A stretch of 64,000 nucleotides of DNA from Emticicia sp051209875. GTDB lineage: Bacteria > Bacteroidota > Bacteroidia > Cytophagales > Spirosomataceae. The notes under the pieces are model-generated. The model made no database searches and was not told the origin of the DNA. It was given only the letters and a program-made list of their open reading frames with translations. Location: positions 1,550,001-1,614,000 of the forward strand of contig NZ_JBNTQY010000001.1 in assembly GCF_051209875.1 (NCBI RefSeq), read 5' to 3'. Position 1 is the first letter of the stretch. Every line of letters begins with the position of its first letter. Both the position numbers and the translations under genes were made by a program. This document shows, piece by piece, positions 8,413 through 18,441 of the stretch.

Positions 8413-9656
8413 AATTTGAAGATTATAGTATCTCGCTCGAAATCAAGCAAAATTTAGAAAAATTAGGCTTTAAAAAGCCAACTGATATTCAATTTAAGTC
8501 GATTCCTCCAATTTTAAAAGGAGAAGATGTATTGGCAATTGCCCAAACAGGTACTGGGAAAACGGCAGCATTCGCTATTCCGATTATAAGCATTTTGCAA
8601 GAAATGAAGTATTCGGTAAGGTATCAAGAAGGATTAAAGTGTATAGTCATGGTACCTACTCGAGAGCTGGCGATTCAGATTACAGAGGTTTTTCAGCAAT
8701 TGGCTCGTGGAACAAAAGTTGAGACTTTATGCCTTTTTGGCGGAGTAGAACAAGAGCCACAAATAGCAACAATTGAGAAAGGAATAGATATTCTTATCTC
8801 CACGCCAGGTCGAATGTTTGATTTGATTTATCAAAAACATCTCAAAATTACAGGTGTTGAAATATTGGTACTGGATGAAGCTGACCACATGCTTGATTTG
8901 GGTTTTATCAAGGATATTCAAGATGTAAAAAAGTTTTTGCCACGTAATCATCAAACTTTGTTTTTTTCGGCAACTATTAATGAGCAAATCAAAAAAGTAG
9001 CTTATTCACTGGTCAAAAATCCAATTAGAATTCAAGTTTCGCCTAAAGACCCTGTTTCAAAAAATATTACACATTCGGTGGTATTTGTAGAAATGGACGA
9101 CAAACGTTTTTTCTTGGAGAGAGTCATTAATGAAAACCCAGACAGTAAAATTTTGGTTTTTGTGCGTACCAAAGTACGTGCTGAGAGAGTAAAAGCAGCA
9201 ATGGAGCGGGTTGGTATTGCCAGTGAAACGATACATGGTGATAAAGAACAACAAGATCGATTAACAGTTTTAAATAAATTTAGGGAAGGTGAAAGTAAGG
9301 TTTTGATTGCTACCGACGTAAGTGCCAGAGGAATTGATATTGCTAACGTGGATTATGTAGTCAATTATGATTTGCCTGATGTTCCCGAAAATTATGTACA
9401 CCGAGTAGGCCGCACGGGTAGAGGGACAAAAAAAGGTTTAGCAGTTTCATTCTGTAGTACTGAAGAAAAGCCTATTTTAGCAGAAATTGAAGGATTTATG
9501 GATAAAGCTATCAGGGTTTTAGAAATTGATAAAAATGACTACACTGAAACCATAGATTTTTCAAAAGATACGACAAATTATGACCTAAAAGCTTTGCTAT
9601 TGGAGGCCGAAAAGATAGAGGAAAAGCGTAAAAAAGGAAAGAAAAAGAAGAAGTAG
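8409..9656 (+). CDS. DEAD-box ATP-dependent RNA helicase
   Basis: 415 aa with all core motifs: Q motif GFKKPTDIQ (20-28), Walker A AQTGTGKT (45-52), PTREL (83-87), STPGR (131-135), DEAD (156-159), SAT (187-189), ARGID and HRVGRTGRG in the second RecA domain. It ends with a lysine-rich tail (KRKKGKKKKK), a common RNA-affinity extension. The length is that of a minimal RhlE/CshA-type helicase. The ATG overlaps the RRM gene stop by four bases. The specific cellular role (rRNA maturation, degradosome or cold response) cannot be assigned from sequence. Confidence 0.96.
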   Translation: MKFEDYSISLEIKQNLEKLGFKKPTDIQFKSIPPILKGEDVLAIAQTGTGKTAAFAIPIISILQEMKYSVRYQEGLKCIVMVPTRELAIQITEVFQQLARGTKVETLCLFGGVEQEPQIATIEKGIDILISTPGRMFDLIYQKHLKITGVEILVLDEADHMLDLGFIKDIQDVKKFLPRNHQTLFFSATINEQIKKVAYSLVKNPIRIQVSPKDPVSKNITHSVVFVEMDDKRFFLERVINENPDSKILVFVRTKVRAERVKAAMERVGIASETIHGDKEQQDRLTVLNKFREGESKVLIATDVSARGIDIANVDYVVNYDLPDVPENYVHRVGRTGRGTKKGLAVSFCSTEEKPILAEIEGFMDKAIRVLEIDKNDYTETIDFSKDTTNYDLKALLLEAEKIEEKRKKGKKKKK

Positions 9657-9769
9657 AATTGATTGTGCTGATAATTAATGTTGCTTGCAAAGCATTTAGT
9701 ATTTTTTGCATAAATATTCAACAATATTACAAGCACTTTTTAACAAAAAAATAGAAACTTTTAAAAAGA

Positions 9770-10012
9770 ATGAACCAAGAGCAACCTCAACCTAACAACC
9801 CGCTTCATGGCATTACTCTTGAGAGGATTGTAAAAGAACTACATGATTATTATGGTTGGGACCAAATGGCTTACCATATCAATATTAATTGCTTCGCTAA
9901 TAATCCAACATTAAAATCAAGCCTTAAATTTCTACGAAAAACTGATTGGGCAAGAAAAAAAGTAGAAAAGTTATATCTAAGAATGCTAGATGAGGTGAAT
10001 GGGTACCAATGA
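9770..10012 (+). CDS. VF530 family (DUF2132) small protein
   Basis: 80 aa. The segment NNPLHGITLERIVKEL, then INCFANNPTLKSSLKFLRKT and WARKKVEKLYL, matches the highly conserved VF530/DUF2132 family, a compact DNA-binding-like fold known structurally from Vibrio but without an assigned function. The protein is soluble and of full family length. It stands alone, 113 nt after the helicase gene. No terminator is evident on either side. Confidence 0.88.
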   Translation: MNQEQPQPNNPLHGITLERIVKELHDYYGWDQMAYHININCFANNPTLKSSLKFLRKTDWARKKVEKLYLRMLDEVNGYQ

Positions 10013-10189
10013 TTTTTAGTTTGTAATAAGTTAAATTCACATAACTTTCTTACTAATCTTCTAATTTATATTTAGTCATCGAATTTGATTACTTCTGCAT
10101 AAGTGATATTTATTTTCAGAGAAAAGTATATCGAAATACATTATTTGATATGACAGATGCAGCTAAATAAAGTAATGCCATATTATTTA

Positions 10190-10225
10190 TAAGTTATTCA
10201 TAATCATTGAGTTATGAATAATTTA
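10190..10225. repeat. Palindromic hairpin with TTATTCATAA arms
   Basis: TTATTCATAA (10194-10203) and TTATGAATAA (10212-10221) are a perfect 10-bp inverted pair with an 8-nt loop, extended outward by a G-T pair and three A-T pairs. It is not followed by a T-run, so it could be a protein-binding site rather than a terminator. Confidence 0.6.
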
Positions 10226-10404
10226 CTTCATTGGAAATTAAAATAAAGTACCGTATAATAAAAAATGCTTGTACTAATTTTTGCTTGTAGTTAAATTACA
10301 CAAAATACTTATTTTAATATTAGTTCAAAATTTTAGCATTTTGTGGTGATAGTAAAATAGCAATTGGTATAAATGCTAAAATAGCAACAGTAAGCCGTTT
10401 AAAA

Positions 10405-10412
10405 TATATTTG
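10405..10412 (+). promoter_or_regulatory. Candidate -7 box for the polysaccharide genes
   Basis: TATATTTG matches TAnnTTTG and lies 42 nt upstream of the ATG at 10455. No clear -33 element. Confidence 0.4.
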
Positions 10413-10454
10413 CTGAAAGAGTGAGTCCTTCTAAATCTGTTTGAAAACCCAATC

Positions 10455-11129
10455 ATGATCACTAAAAAACATAAACTTATCATTTATGGCACTGGGAAGT
10501 TGGCTGAATATGCCTATTTTGTGTTTACACATGATAGTGAGTACGAGGTCGTTTGTTTTTGTATCGAAACAGAGTTTATGCCCTCAACTACACAACACCG
10601 ATTAGGCTTACCTATTTATGATTTAGGCAAGATTGCCGAACATTTTCCTTCAGTTGAATATCATATTTTTGTTGCAGTAGGCAATAATTCTGTGAGAGAT
10701 AGAATCTATGCAAAAATAAGCACTATGAACTACACATTTGCTAATTATTTATCCTCAAAATCACAATATTGGTTTGATTGTCAGCTTGGAAACAATGTAT
10801 TCATTAGTGAAGGATGTGTAATACAGCCCTTTGTGAGCATTGGAAACAATACTTTAATTTTTAGTTCAATAATAGGTCATCATTCTACTATAGAAACCAA
10901 TGTAACGCTGAGTGGATGCACGATTGGTGGTAGTGTGACAGTTGAAAAAAATACATTTATTGGAATGAATGCTACGATTAATCAAAATTTAAAAGTAGGG
11001 ATGAATAACATCATTGGGGTAGGGTGTAATATTATTCGTGACACAAGAGATGGCGAAGTGTATTCGGCAATAAAATCAAAATTAAGATTATTTTCTTCTT
11101 CTCGTATTTTTTCTAATTTTTTAAAATAG
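10455..11129 (+). CDS. NeuD/PglD-like sugar O-acyltransferase
   Basis: 224 aa. Residues 1-80 form a PglD-type N-terminal Rossmann-like domain (KLIIYGTGKLAEYAY at about 6-20), and residues ~95-215 are hexapeptide repeats of a left-handed beta-helix (GNNVFISEGCVIQPFVSIG, then GHHSTIETNVTLSG). The His in IGHHST is a plausible general base. Family members N- or O-acetylate nucleotide-sugar intermediates or surface glycans. The gene is 8 nt upstream of the O-antigen ligase gene, so it is part of a small polysaccharide operon. The exact acyl acceptor is not predictable. Confidence 0.85.
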   Translation: MITKKHKLIIYGTGKLAEYAYFVFTHDSEYEVVCFCIETEFMPSTTQHRLGLPIYDLGKIAEHFPSVEYHIFVAVGNNSVRDRIYAKISTMNYTFANYLSSKSQYWFDCQLGNNVFISEGCVIQPFVSIGNNTLIFSSIIGHHSTIETNVTLSGCTIGGSVTVEKNTFIGMNATINQNLKVGMNNIIGVGCNIIRDTRDGEVYSAIKSKLRLFSSSRIFSNFLK

Positions 11130-11137
11130 TTGCAGGG

Positions 11138-13342
11138 ATGGACCACACCAAAAAACAAACTAACTACTTATTTTATATAGCATTATTATTGACTTTAACG
11201 CCACTCATTCATTCTAAAACAACAATTTTCGGAACCATTGTCCAGCGGTCTCTTTACTTTTGGTTGGTTATAGATGTAGCTTTAATTTTTACCCTTTTTC
11301 GACAAAAAATAACGAGTATAAAATTTAATTATCTACAATTGGCTGTTTTAATTTATTTTGTAATCAGCCTTTTGGCAGCTATATTAGGTACAGATATTTA
11401 CCTCAATTTGTTGTCAAATTTTGAGCGAATGATGGGAGTCGTTGGGATGCTACATTTTGTTGTTTTTTTCTTTTTATTTAGCAATTATTCATTTTCAGAA
11501 ACTCAAATCAATACGCTTATTTATTTGACATTAATAATAGGAACAGCATTGAGTTTTTGGGGAATCGCAGAGGTAATGAATGGAAAGCACTATCGAGCAG
11601 AATCAGTATTGTCAAATCCGATGCACTTTGCTTTATACCTTGTGCTGCAAATATATTTGGGTATTTATTGCCTCTTTCGTTGGAAAAATTACCCATCAAA
11701 ACTTGTAATCATTCTGTATTTGATTGTTTGTTTGATTGCTTTGATGCTTACACAAACAAGAGCTGCTTTTGTTGCTCTTTTGATTGGTGGATTGATTATG
11801 TTAATAATTACCATAATTCAATCACATGAAAAATTAAAACTCATTATTTATACCCTAATTGTCTCTATTGTTTCGATAAGTATTGCATTTGTAGGAATAA
11901 AATATGGACAGTGGGATAGAATTGATATTATTGATAGAATTGTTAATACCAATTTTGCCGAAGATACGAGTTTGGTTCGTTTGAAAATTTGGAAAATGTG
12001 TTTACAACATACTTTTGATAAACCATTTTTGGGTTGGGGGCAAGGCTCATTTGTTTATTTTTATTTCCAAAATTTTACAAGTGAATTAAATAATGCAGGT
12101 TTTTGGTATGACTCTTCTCACAATAATTTTATAGACCAAATCATAGGAGCAGGTTATTTGGGCCTCTTTTCATACTGCTTGATTTTTTTCATTTCATTTA
12201 AGACCATTTGGATGAAAAACAATCAATTATTGAGATATGAAAAACTGTTACTTACAGGCGTCATCGTATCTTATTTGGCATTTATATTTTTTGGTTTCGA
12301 TAGTTTGATAAGTTATTTAGGGATATTTTCCTTGTTTATTATCATTCAAAAATATAGCCCCATAAAATGGTCAGTTGATATAAGTAAGGTGAATTTACCG
12401 ATGAAATTTGTTAAAATAGTAGTATCGTTTTTATCGGTTTTATCGCTTTATTTCTTTGTCTATAAGAGTTTTCAAACAAATGAATTGCTAAGTAAAGCCC
12501 ATCTCGAACAAAATATTTCAGAAATGATCAGTTTATACGATAAAGCGTATAAAAATGCAATTATTGGAGAATATGATGTGGCTGTAGATTTTGCTCTGAA
12601 ACAAAACTCAGTTTTAGCAAGTAAACTTTCTAATGAATTGAATCAAAGATATTTTTCAAGTATTGACGAAGTGCTAAAAACGTCATTGAATAAACATTCT
12701 GAGAATCCAGTTTTACTTAATCAAAAAGGTTTTGCCGAATACCAAAGCAATAGGAAACTAGCAGGCATCAAAACATTTGAGTTAATGAATAAACTTTCTC
12801 CTAATCGCCTTATCAATCATCATGATTATGCTTGGTTATTATTCAATAATAATCAAGTTTCAGAAAGTATATATATATTAGATAAAGTTATCAAAAAACA
12901 GCATTATAATAGCAAAGCAATTATCCTGAAAGCTCGCATTTTGTTTGAATCAAAACAATCAAAAGAGGCATTTAAGGCATTGGATATTTATACTCCTAAA
13001 GAAGTGATTGAGAATTTCAAAGAAATTACTAATCTCATTTTTGAATACCAACAATACAACGAGTTTTACGATTTTATTTATGCGAAGTTTTCTCCGAATC
13101 ATTTAAACGATTTTGTTTTGACAGAGGAGCAGGTGTTGATTTGGTCTCAAATTGCTCAACTTTCAAAGGATAAAAAACAAATTTATTCGGTATTTTCTTA
13201 TTTTTCTGGCAATACCCTTTTAGGAGATGATAGACACTTTCGCCAGAAAAAGGATTCATTAATGGTATTAGAATTGATTGACAAGGTGCATCAAGGTACT
13301 GTAAATTATGATGTAATTATGACATTGAAAGACTTCAATTAA
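11138..13342 (+). CDS. O-antigen ligase/polymerase family protein with C-terminal helical-repeat domain
   Basis: 734 aa. The first ~445 residues hold about ten or more transmembrane helices with the Wzy_C/WaaL region: RAAFVALLIGG after TQT, an Arg-rich loop, GWGQGSFVYFY and the conserved SSHNNFIDQIIGAGYLGLF, where the His in SHNNF is characteristic. Residues ~450-734 are soluble and probably TPR-like (paired helices with FAEYQSNRKLAGIKTFELM). This layout, membrane ligase plus periplasmic TPR tail, is common in Bacteroidota. It would join or polymerise undecaprenyl-linked glycans at the outer face of the inner membrane. Tightly spaced between the acyltransferase (8 nt) and GT2 (12 nt) genes. 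Confidence 0.88.
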   Translation: MDHTKKQTNYLFYIALLLTLTPLIHSKTTIFGTIVQRSLYFWLVIDVALIFTLFRQKITSIKFNYLQLAVLIYFVISLLAAILGTDIYLNLLSNFERMMGVVGMLHFVVFFFLFSNYSFSETQINTLIYLTLIIGTALSFWGIAEVMNGKHYRAESVLSNPMHFALYLVLQIYLGIYCLFRWKNYPSKLVIILYLIVCLIALMLTQTRAAFVALLIGGLIMLIITIIQSHEKLKLIIYTLIVSIVSISIAFVGIKYGQWDRIDIIDRIVNTNFAEDTSLVRLKIWKMCLQHTFDKPFLGWGQGSFVYFYFQNFTSELNNAGFWYDSSHNNFIDQIIGAGYLGLFSYCLIFFISFKTIWMKNNQLLRYEKLLLTGVIVSYLAFIFFGFDSLISYLGIFSLFIIIQKYSPIKWSVDISKVNLPMKFVKIVVSFLSVLSLYFFVYKSFQTNELLSKAHLEQNISEMISLYDKAYKNAIIGEYDVAVDFALKQNSVLASKLSNELNQRYFSSIDEVLKTSLNKHSENPVLLNQKGFAEYQSNRKLAGIKTFELMNKLSPNRLINHHDYAWLLFNNNQVSESIYILDKVIKKQHYNSKAIILKARILFESKQSKEAFKALDIYTPKEVIENFKEITNLIFEYQQYNEFYDFIYAKFSPNHLNDFVLTEEQVLIWSQIAQLSKDKKQIYSVFSYFSGNTLLGDDRHFRQKKDSLMVLELIDKVHQGTVNYDVIMTLKDFN

Positions 13343-13354
13343 GAGCTAAATTAT

Positions 13355-14383
13355 ATGGACAAGTTCAATGAAATAAAAGTTAGTGTACTTATTCTAACTT
13401 ACAATCACGAAAAATTTATCAAAAAAGCGATTGAAAGTGTCCTGAATCAGAAAACAGATTTTGAGTTTGAACTTATTATTGCTGATGATAATTCTACCGA
13501 TACTACTCAAAATATAATTATTGAAACACTTGCCAGTATTGCTACGACCTCAAAGGTGAGATATATCAGAAACGCAGAAAATTTGGGCGTGATGCGTAGC
13601 TGGAGAAATATACATAATATGATATGCGGGCAATATTTTGCCATTTGTGAAGGAGATGATTACTGGATTGATGAGCTAAAACTTCAAAAACAAGTAGATT
13701 TTCTTGATACTAATCAATCATTTTCGATTTGTTTTCATAATGTTAAAGTTGATTTTATAGATATTCCACAGGCCAATTATTTATTAAACGATGGCTTAGT
13801 AAAAGATGTTTTTACGCTGGATGATTTGATTGGCAATAAAGAGATTTGGTTTATGGCAACTGCCAGTTTAATGATTAGAACCAATAGCCTTAAAAGCATT
13901 CCAGATTGGGTGATTAAATCAAAAAGTGGTGATATTCCTTTAATAATTTTAGCATCTCTGCATGGAAAAATCAAATATTTACCCAATGTCATGGCAGTTT
14001 ATCAAAAACATTCAGCAGGCATGAGTATGACTGACCATAAAGATGACACTGTTTTCTTGAAAAACAGGATTTTTATGTATAGAATGATAAACAAAGAAAC
14101 CCGTTATAGATATAATAGGAAACTCAGAGAAAATATTGCTAGCTATTATTACCTAATGTTATCAGCTAAACAGCTAAGAAATAGCTATTTTAAAAAACTT
14201 ATCATTAGCTTTTATTATATTTTCCTTACATTTCCTAATACACCTCAACTAAAATCAGTATTAAAAGACCATATCATTCCTCTTTGGGCAATCAAATTAA
14301 GTAGGATTCTTAAAAGAAAATTAGGTTTAATTCCTTTGAACGATGCAAAATATGGCAAAAACGCATCAATTCAAGAACTATAA
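13355..14383 (+). CDS. Family 2 glycosyltransferase
   Basis: 342 aa. The GT-A fold is seen from VSVLILTYNHEKFIKKAIES (about 9-28), with the nucleotide-sugar Asp pair in ELIIADDNSTD, the DXD-like metal motif in CEGDDYWI near 103-110, and a C-terminal helical tail without membrane spans. It should transfer a sugar from an NDP-sugar to a lipid- or glycan-linked acceptor in the cytoplasm. It is the last gene of the three-gene polysaccharide set (10455-14383) and is convergent with the TonB receptor gene 19 nt away. Donor and linkage are unknown. Confidence 0.92.
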   Translation: MDKFNEIKVSVLILTYNHEKFIKKAIESVLNQKTDFEFELIIADDNSTDTTQNIIIETLASIATTSKVRYIRNAENLGVMRSWRNIHNMICGQYFAICEGDDYWIDELKLQKQVDFLDTNQSFSICFHNVKVDFIDIPQANYLLNDGLVKDVFTLDDLIGNKEIWFMATASLMIRTNSLKSIPDWVIKSKSGDIPLIILASLHGKIKYLPNVMAVYQKHSAGMSMTDHKDDTVFLKNRIFMYRMINKETRYRYNRKLRENIASYYYLMLSAKQLRNSYFKKLIISFYYIFLTFPNTPQLKSVLKDHIIPLWAIKLSRILKRKLGLIPLNDAKYGKNASIQEL

Positions 14384-14402
14384 ATCAACAAATACTGATT
14401 TT

Positions 14403-17177
14403 TTATCTAGTAATAATTCTTATTCCTCCACGTCCTTGTGTGGGATTGAATCCTTTCAAAGAATAAGTAAAACTCAGTAAGAAATATCTTCCAAGTGTAC
14501 GGATACGTTCGTCTTGTATATAATTGAGTTGTGCTACTCGATTGATACCAGTATTACGATTCAATAAATCATTGACCGAAAACTTCAATTCTCCTCGGCG
14601 ATTTTTCAAGAAAAATGTAGATAACGAAACAGCCCAAAGTGGAATATTTTGGTTATAGCCCGTAGTTAGGCCTGTATAGGTAGTATAATCGAAATCAGTG
14701 CCAAAAATCAAGTTTTTATGGATTGTCCAATTTAAGTCGGCAGCGTAGTTATTGTTGAAATATTCTTGGTTTTGTTGCTTGTTGACAGAGTAAAGTGTTT
14801 GGTTATACCCAATTTTTGCCTCGGTCGAAAAGTCAAAGTTGTCTTTTTGATAGCTTAACCTGAGTCGTGTATTTGCTTGAAAACCTTTAGTTCGATTCTC
14901 TTGTTGATTCACAAAGCCAATTCCTCGATTGAGCATGATATTTTCTGTCAGTTCAACTCGTAATTTTATAGGTTTGATGCGAAAACCATAAGAAGCGTTT
15001 CCATTCAATAGATAATCATCTTTTACATTAATTGGCTGTAAAGTCCTCACTAAAAGTTCATTAATTTGCTGAGAATCGGTGATTTTGTTGGTTGTATAAA
15101 CGAGATTAATACTTGAGAAAAAGCTTGAAAAATTTAATTGATTAAAAGAAGAATAATTTGTTCCAAGTCGATGAGAATATTCAGGTTTCAGGTTTGGATT
15201 ACCAATATAAATATTCAATGGGTCACGATTATCGGTGATGGGTGCGAGTTGACTGATACTCGGTTCTTGGAAGTTAGTTTCATAGTCAAATCTCAAATGC
15301 TGTGATTGTTGAAAATCATAGTTATAGTGCATATTTGGCAAAATATTCTGAAAACTACGTGAAATTTTGCTATCTAATAGCAACAAATTACCTTCTAAAT
15401 GAGCATTTTGGATATTCAATCCTGTAGAAAAGTTGTATTTTTTACCATTAAGTCTAATATTAGCACCCAAACGGTTATAAGTAAAATAGCTTTCAAAGCT
15501 ATTACTTAGGAGTTTATTATAAGTACTTATATTGTCTTTGACATCATTCACCACCGCATCTGATTTATAATTATTTTTTGAGTAAGCATAGTTCAATTCT
15601 AAATACTTTCTTTTACCTAAAGGCTCGGTAAAAGAGGCGTTTACGCCATAATTCATGCGGTCTGATACCTTATTGTTATTTTGTGAAATATTTTCGGTAC
15701 GAGCCAAGATTTCATCTTTGAAATATTTGTTGGTGGCAGCTAAATCTCCTTTACTCGTATTATTATTGAAACCAAAAATTAGATTTGAAGAAAAGGTTCG
15801 ACCTTTTTTGTGGAATCTGTGTCTAAAAAGTAAGTTGCTGTTTAAACTTACTCCTTCGCCATTGCCAACATAATTGCGAAAGCCTGTATTTAACAATACA
15901 TTTTTATCATTCAATGATTGGCTATTACTCACGGTATTGGTCTTGGTATTATTGTAATTGATATATGAGGTAAGTTTCAACGAATTAAGTGAATCAATTT
16001 TTTGGTCGAGTGTAAAATTCAAACGATGATTGTCGTTGATGTTGTTTTGTGTACTCTTTTTATTAGAATTAAAATTGCCAGTTGAAAGAAAATTTTCACG
16101 ATTTTGTTCACTTTCTGAAAGCTGGTTAAGATTATTGTAAAAGTAGCTACCATTTAGCTCAGTTTTTTTTGTGATTGGATTATTGAAATTCATTCCCCCC
16201 GCCCAATTTTTCATATAACCAGTCGGTTTTTGTCCAAAATTGAGTGGCAAACCTGAATCATCCCCATTCACTTCTAATCTAATTGAACCGCCCCTGCCAC
16301 TCATCATTCTCATCAAATCTCCCGTAAAATTCATATAATCATCAATCGAAAAACCTTGTTGGTTTACATTATTCCCCATACCCAAAAATGACAATTGCTT
16401 ATCTTTATTGAAGCGGTTGATGTTTAACCTTCCTGCAAAACGTTCGTCAAGTCCCGCTCCAGCAGTAATTTTACCAAAAGCTCCTTTTTTATGGTCTTCT
16501 TTGAGTGTAAGATTGATGTTTTTTTGACGTTGACCATCATCAATGCCAGTGAAATCAGATTGGTCAGACCGTTTGTCATAAACTTGTACTTTGTCAATGG
16601 CATCAGCAGGCAGGTTTTTGGTTGCCATCTTTGGGTCTCTTCCAAAAAACTCTTTTCCATCAACGGTTACTCGCCTCACAGTTTCGCCTTGTGCCTTTAC
16701 TGTACCATCTTTATCTACTTCCACACCAGGTAATTTTTTCAGTAAATCCTCCACAACTCCATTGGGTTTTACCTTAAATGAACCTGCATTAAACTCAATT
16801 GTATCACCTTTGATGGTTACGGGTGCTTTTTCTGCTTTAACAGTTACTTCTGCCAATTCTTTACTAATAGGTTGTAATTTTATCATACCTAAATCAACTA
16901 AAATAGCATCGACAGGAACAATCATTTTTAGGTATGCTTGATGCCCGATATAAGTTATTTTGAATAAATAATTAGTAGAATTGATGTTCTTGAGTTCAAA
17001 AAGGCCTTTATCGTTGGTACGACCAAAGTTTACCAAAGAAGAATCTTTTACATTTAATAACATCACTGTAGCATATTGTAATGGATGTGAAGCAGAATCT
17101 AAAACAGAGCCTTTAATCGTTATTTTTTGGGCGAAAGTTAATTGTGTAAGTAATAAAAGTAAGAAAAGCTTTTTCAT
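14403..17177 (-). CDS. TonB-dependent outer membrane receptor with carboxypeptidase-regulatory-like N-terminus
   Basis: 924 aa. Signal peptide at 1-16 (LLLLTQLTFAQ), then a CarboxypepD_reg-like beta domain at about 18-105 (KGSVLDSASHPLQYATVML), a plug region with GVVEDLLKKLPGVEVDKDG and GKEFFGRDPKMATKNLPAD, and a long C-terminal barrel ending in alternating hydrophobic strands (FLLSFTYSLKGF). This is the 'outer membrane beta-barrel' class of Bacteroidota TonB receptors, not SusC, since no SusD follows. The ligand is unknown. Barrel strands are rich in Asn, as usual for the phylum. It is transcribed alone, divergent from nothing closer than the UbiA gene upstream on the same strand. Confidence 0.93.
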   Translation of the reverse strand: MKKLFLLLLLTQLTFAQKITIKGSVLDSASHPLQYATVMLLNVKDSSLVNFGRTNDKGLFELKNINSTNYLFKITYIGHQAYLKMIVPVDAILVDLGMIKLQPISKELAEVTVKAEKAPVTIKGDTIEFNAGSFKVKPNGVVEDLLKKLPGVEVDKDGTVKAQGETVRRVTVDGKEFFGRDPKMATKNLPADAIDKVQVYDKRSDQSDFTGIDDGQRQKNINLTLKEDHKKGAFGKITAGAGLDERFAGRLNINRFNKDKQLSFLGMGNNVNQQGFSIDDYMNFTGDLMRMMSGRGGSIRLEVNGDDSGLPLNFGQKPTGYMKNWAGGMNFNNPITKKTELNGSYFYNNLNQLSESEQNRENFLSTGNFNSNKKSTQNNINDNHRLNFTLDQKIDSLNSLKLTSYINYNNTKTNTVSNSQSLNDKNVLLNTGFRNYVGNGEGVSLNSNLLFRHRFHKKGRTFSSNLIFGFNNNTSKGDLAATNKYFKDEILARTENISQNNNKVSDRMNYGVNASFTEPLGKRKYLELNYAYSKNNYKSDAVVNDVKDNISTYNKLLSNSFESYFTYNRLGANIRLNGKKYNFSTGLNIQNAHLEGNLLLLDSKISRSFQNILPNMHYNYDFQQSQHLRFDYETNFQEPSISQLAPITDNRDPLNIYIGNPNLKPEYSHRLGTNYSSFNQLNFSSFFSSINLVYTTNKITDSQQINELLVRTLQPINVKDDYLLNGNASYGFRIKPIKLRVELTENIMLNRGIGFVNQQENRTKGFQANTRLRLSYQKDNFDFSTEAKIGYNQTLYSVNKQQNQEYFNNNYAADLNWTIHKNLIFGTDFDYTTYTGLTTGYNQNIPLWAVSLSTFFLKNRRGELKFSVNDLLNRNTGINRVAQLNYIQDERIRTLGRYFLLSFTYSLKGFNPTQGRGGIRIITR

Positions 17178-17350
17178 AAAATGTGATATTGTTTTGTTGC
17201 CTCAAAATTATGATGAGATACGGCAGAAGTAGGTTAATCATAATTGAAATAAGGTTAATTAATGTTAAAGCAACAAAGCTTGAAAACAGCAGCATCAATG
17301 GAAGAAACGGAAATGAAGAAATCAGAAGGGAGTCCTATTTGGTGTATTAT

Positions 17351-18223
17351 TCACACAAATATCATACTCAAAATGCCTACCAACATAATGATTTTGCATA
17401 CACGGCTTAAAAAGGCAAAATCACGTCGTTTATCAGCCCAATAAAGTTTATAAATAAGCCACGAAAAAGGGAGAATACCTATAATAAAAATAGAAATTAG
17501 GTATTGATTTTCAAGAATTGAAGCCATTGAAATCAGAATAATCACAAAGGAGATTATGAAAATATATAGTAATATTTTTGTTCGTCTGATTCCCCAAATA
17601 ATAGGTAATGTGCGACAGCCATAACGAGCATCACCACGAATATCTTCCATATCTTTAATAATCTCTCGAATCAATGAAATCGAAAAAGCGAAAAGGGCAT
17701 AAATATTTACTAAAAGTGTGTTTTTTTGATAATAAACAGATAAAATTACTAAAGAAAATGCAGTCAGAAAAGCCACTAAAAAATTACCTATAAATGCTTT
17801 CTTTTTAAACCTTTCTGAATAAAACCAAAGCATACAAACCGCTAGAATATTTATTAAAAAAACTTTTAAACCTAAAAAAAGCCCAATGGCAATACCAGTG
17901 AAATTGAGTATTTGATGTATAAGTATCGCCCAACGTCGTTTGATATATTTACCAATAACCACTTCTCGTGGCTTATTAATCAAGTCAATCTTTACATCGA
18001 AGTAATCATTGATAATATAACCAGCCGATGCAATAGAAATCGTAGCAAAAACAAGCATAAATTGCTTGTAATCAAGTAAGTAGCTTATCCATTCTTCTTT
18101 TGGGCCTATCAGGAAAATCCTAACCATATATTGGGTCAACAAGACTATCAAGATATTTCGAGAGCGAATAAGTCGGAAAAAAGCATTGAGCGTTTCTATA
18201 AGTTTGGAGTTTAGTGTATTCAA
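17351..18223 (-). CDS. UbiA family prenyltransferase
   Basis: 290 aa, integral membrane protein with about eight or nine helices. Both Asp-rich motifs are present: NDYFDVKID at 72-80 and DMEDIRGD at 191-198. These bind Mg2+ and the prenyl diphosphate. Bacteroidota members of this size are often annotated as geranylgeranylglycerol-phosphate geranylgeranyltransferase-like; MenA- or haem O synthase-type roles are less likely because the flanking residues differ and no quinone or cox genes adjoin. Substrate not resolved. It is divergent from bshA with a ~220-nt AT-rich spacer between. Confidence 0.85.
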   Translation of the reverse strand: MNTLNSKLIETLNAFFRLIRSRNILIVLLTQYMVRIFLIGPKEEWISYLLDYKQFMLVFATISIASAGYIINDYFDVKIDLINKPREVVIGKYIKRRWAILIHQILNFTGIAIGLFLGLKVFLINILAVCMLWFYSERFKKKAFIGNFLVAFLTAFSLVILSVYYQKNTLLVNIYALFAFSISLIREIIKDMEDIRGDARYGCRTLPIIWGIRRTKILLYIFIISFVIILISMASILENQYLISIFIIGILPFSWLIYKLYWADKRRDFAFLSRVCKIIMLVGILSMIFV

Positions 18224-18441
18224 AGATATTAAAGCGAGTACTAATTTGCAAGCTATTTGTAATTGTTACAAGATTTATTTTGATGTTTTTATGTAAAATT
18301 GGAGGTAACTTTTAATAATAATAAATCCTTAATTCAAAAATTTGGGATTTTTTTTGAAAAATTTTGTTGTACTAAATAGTGATAGATAAACAAGCCCAAA
18401 ATCTATTCTAAAAAACTATCAACAAGTCACATAAAGCATCT

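Larger units (their letters stand above)
10013..10454. other. 442-nt AT-rich spacer before the polysaccharide genes
   Basis: No ORF of any conviction on either strand. It holds an inverted repeat at 10190-10225, near-duplicate words around 10351-10390 (TAAAATAGCAA appears twice), and a TATATTTG promoter-like box at 10405-10412. Its length and base composition suit a regulatory leader or a region where a gene has decayed beyond recognition. Confidence 0.5.
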
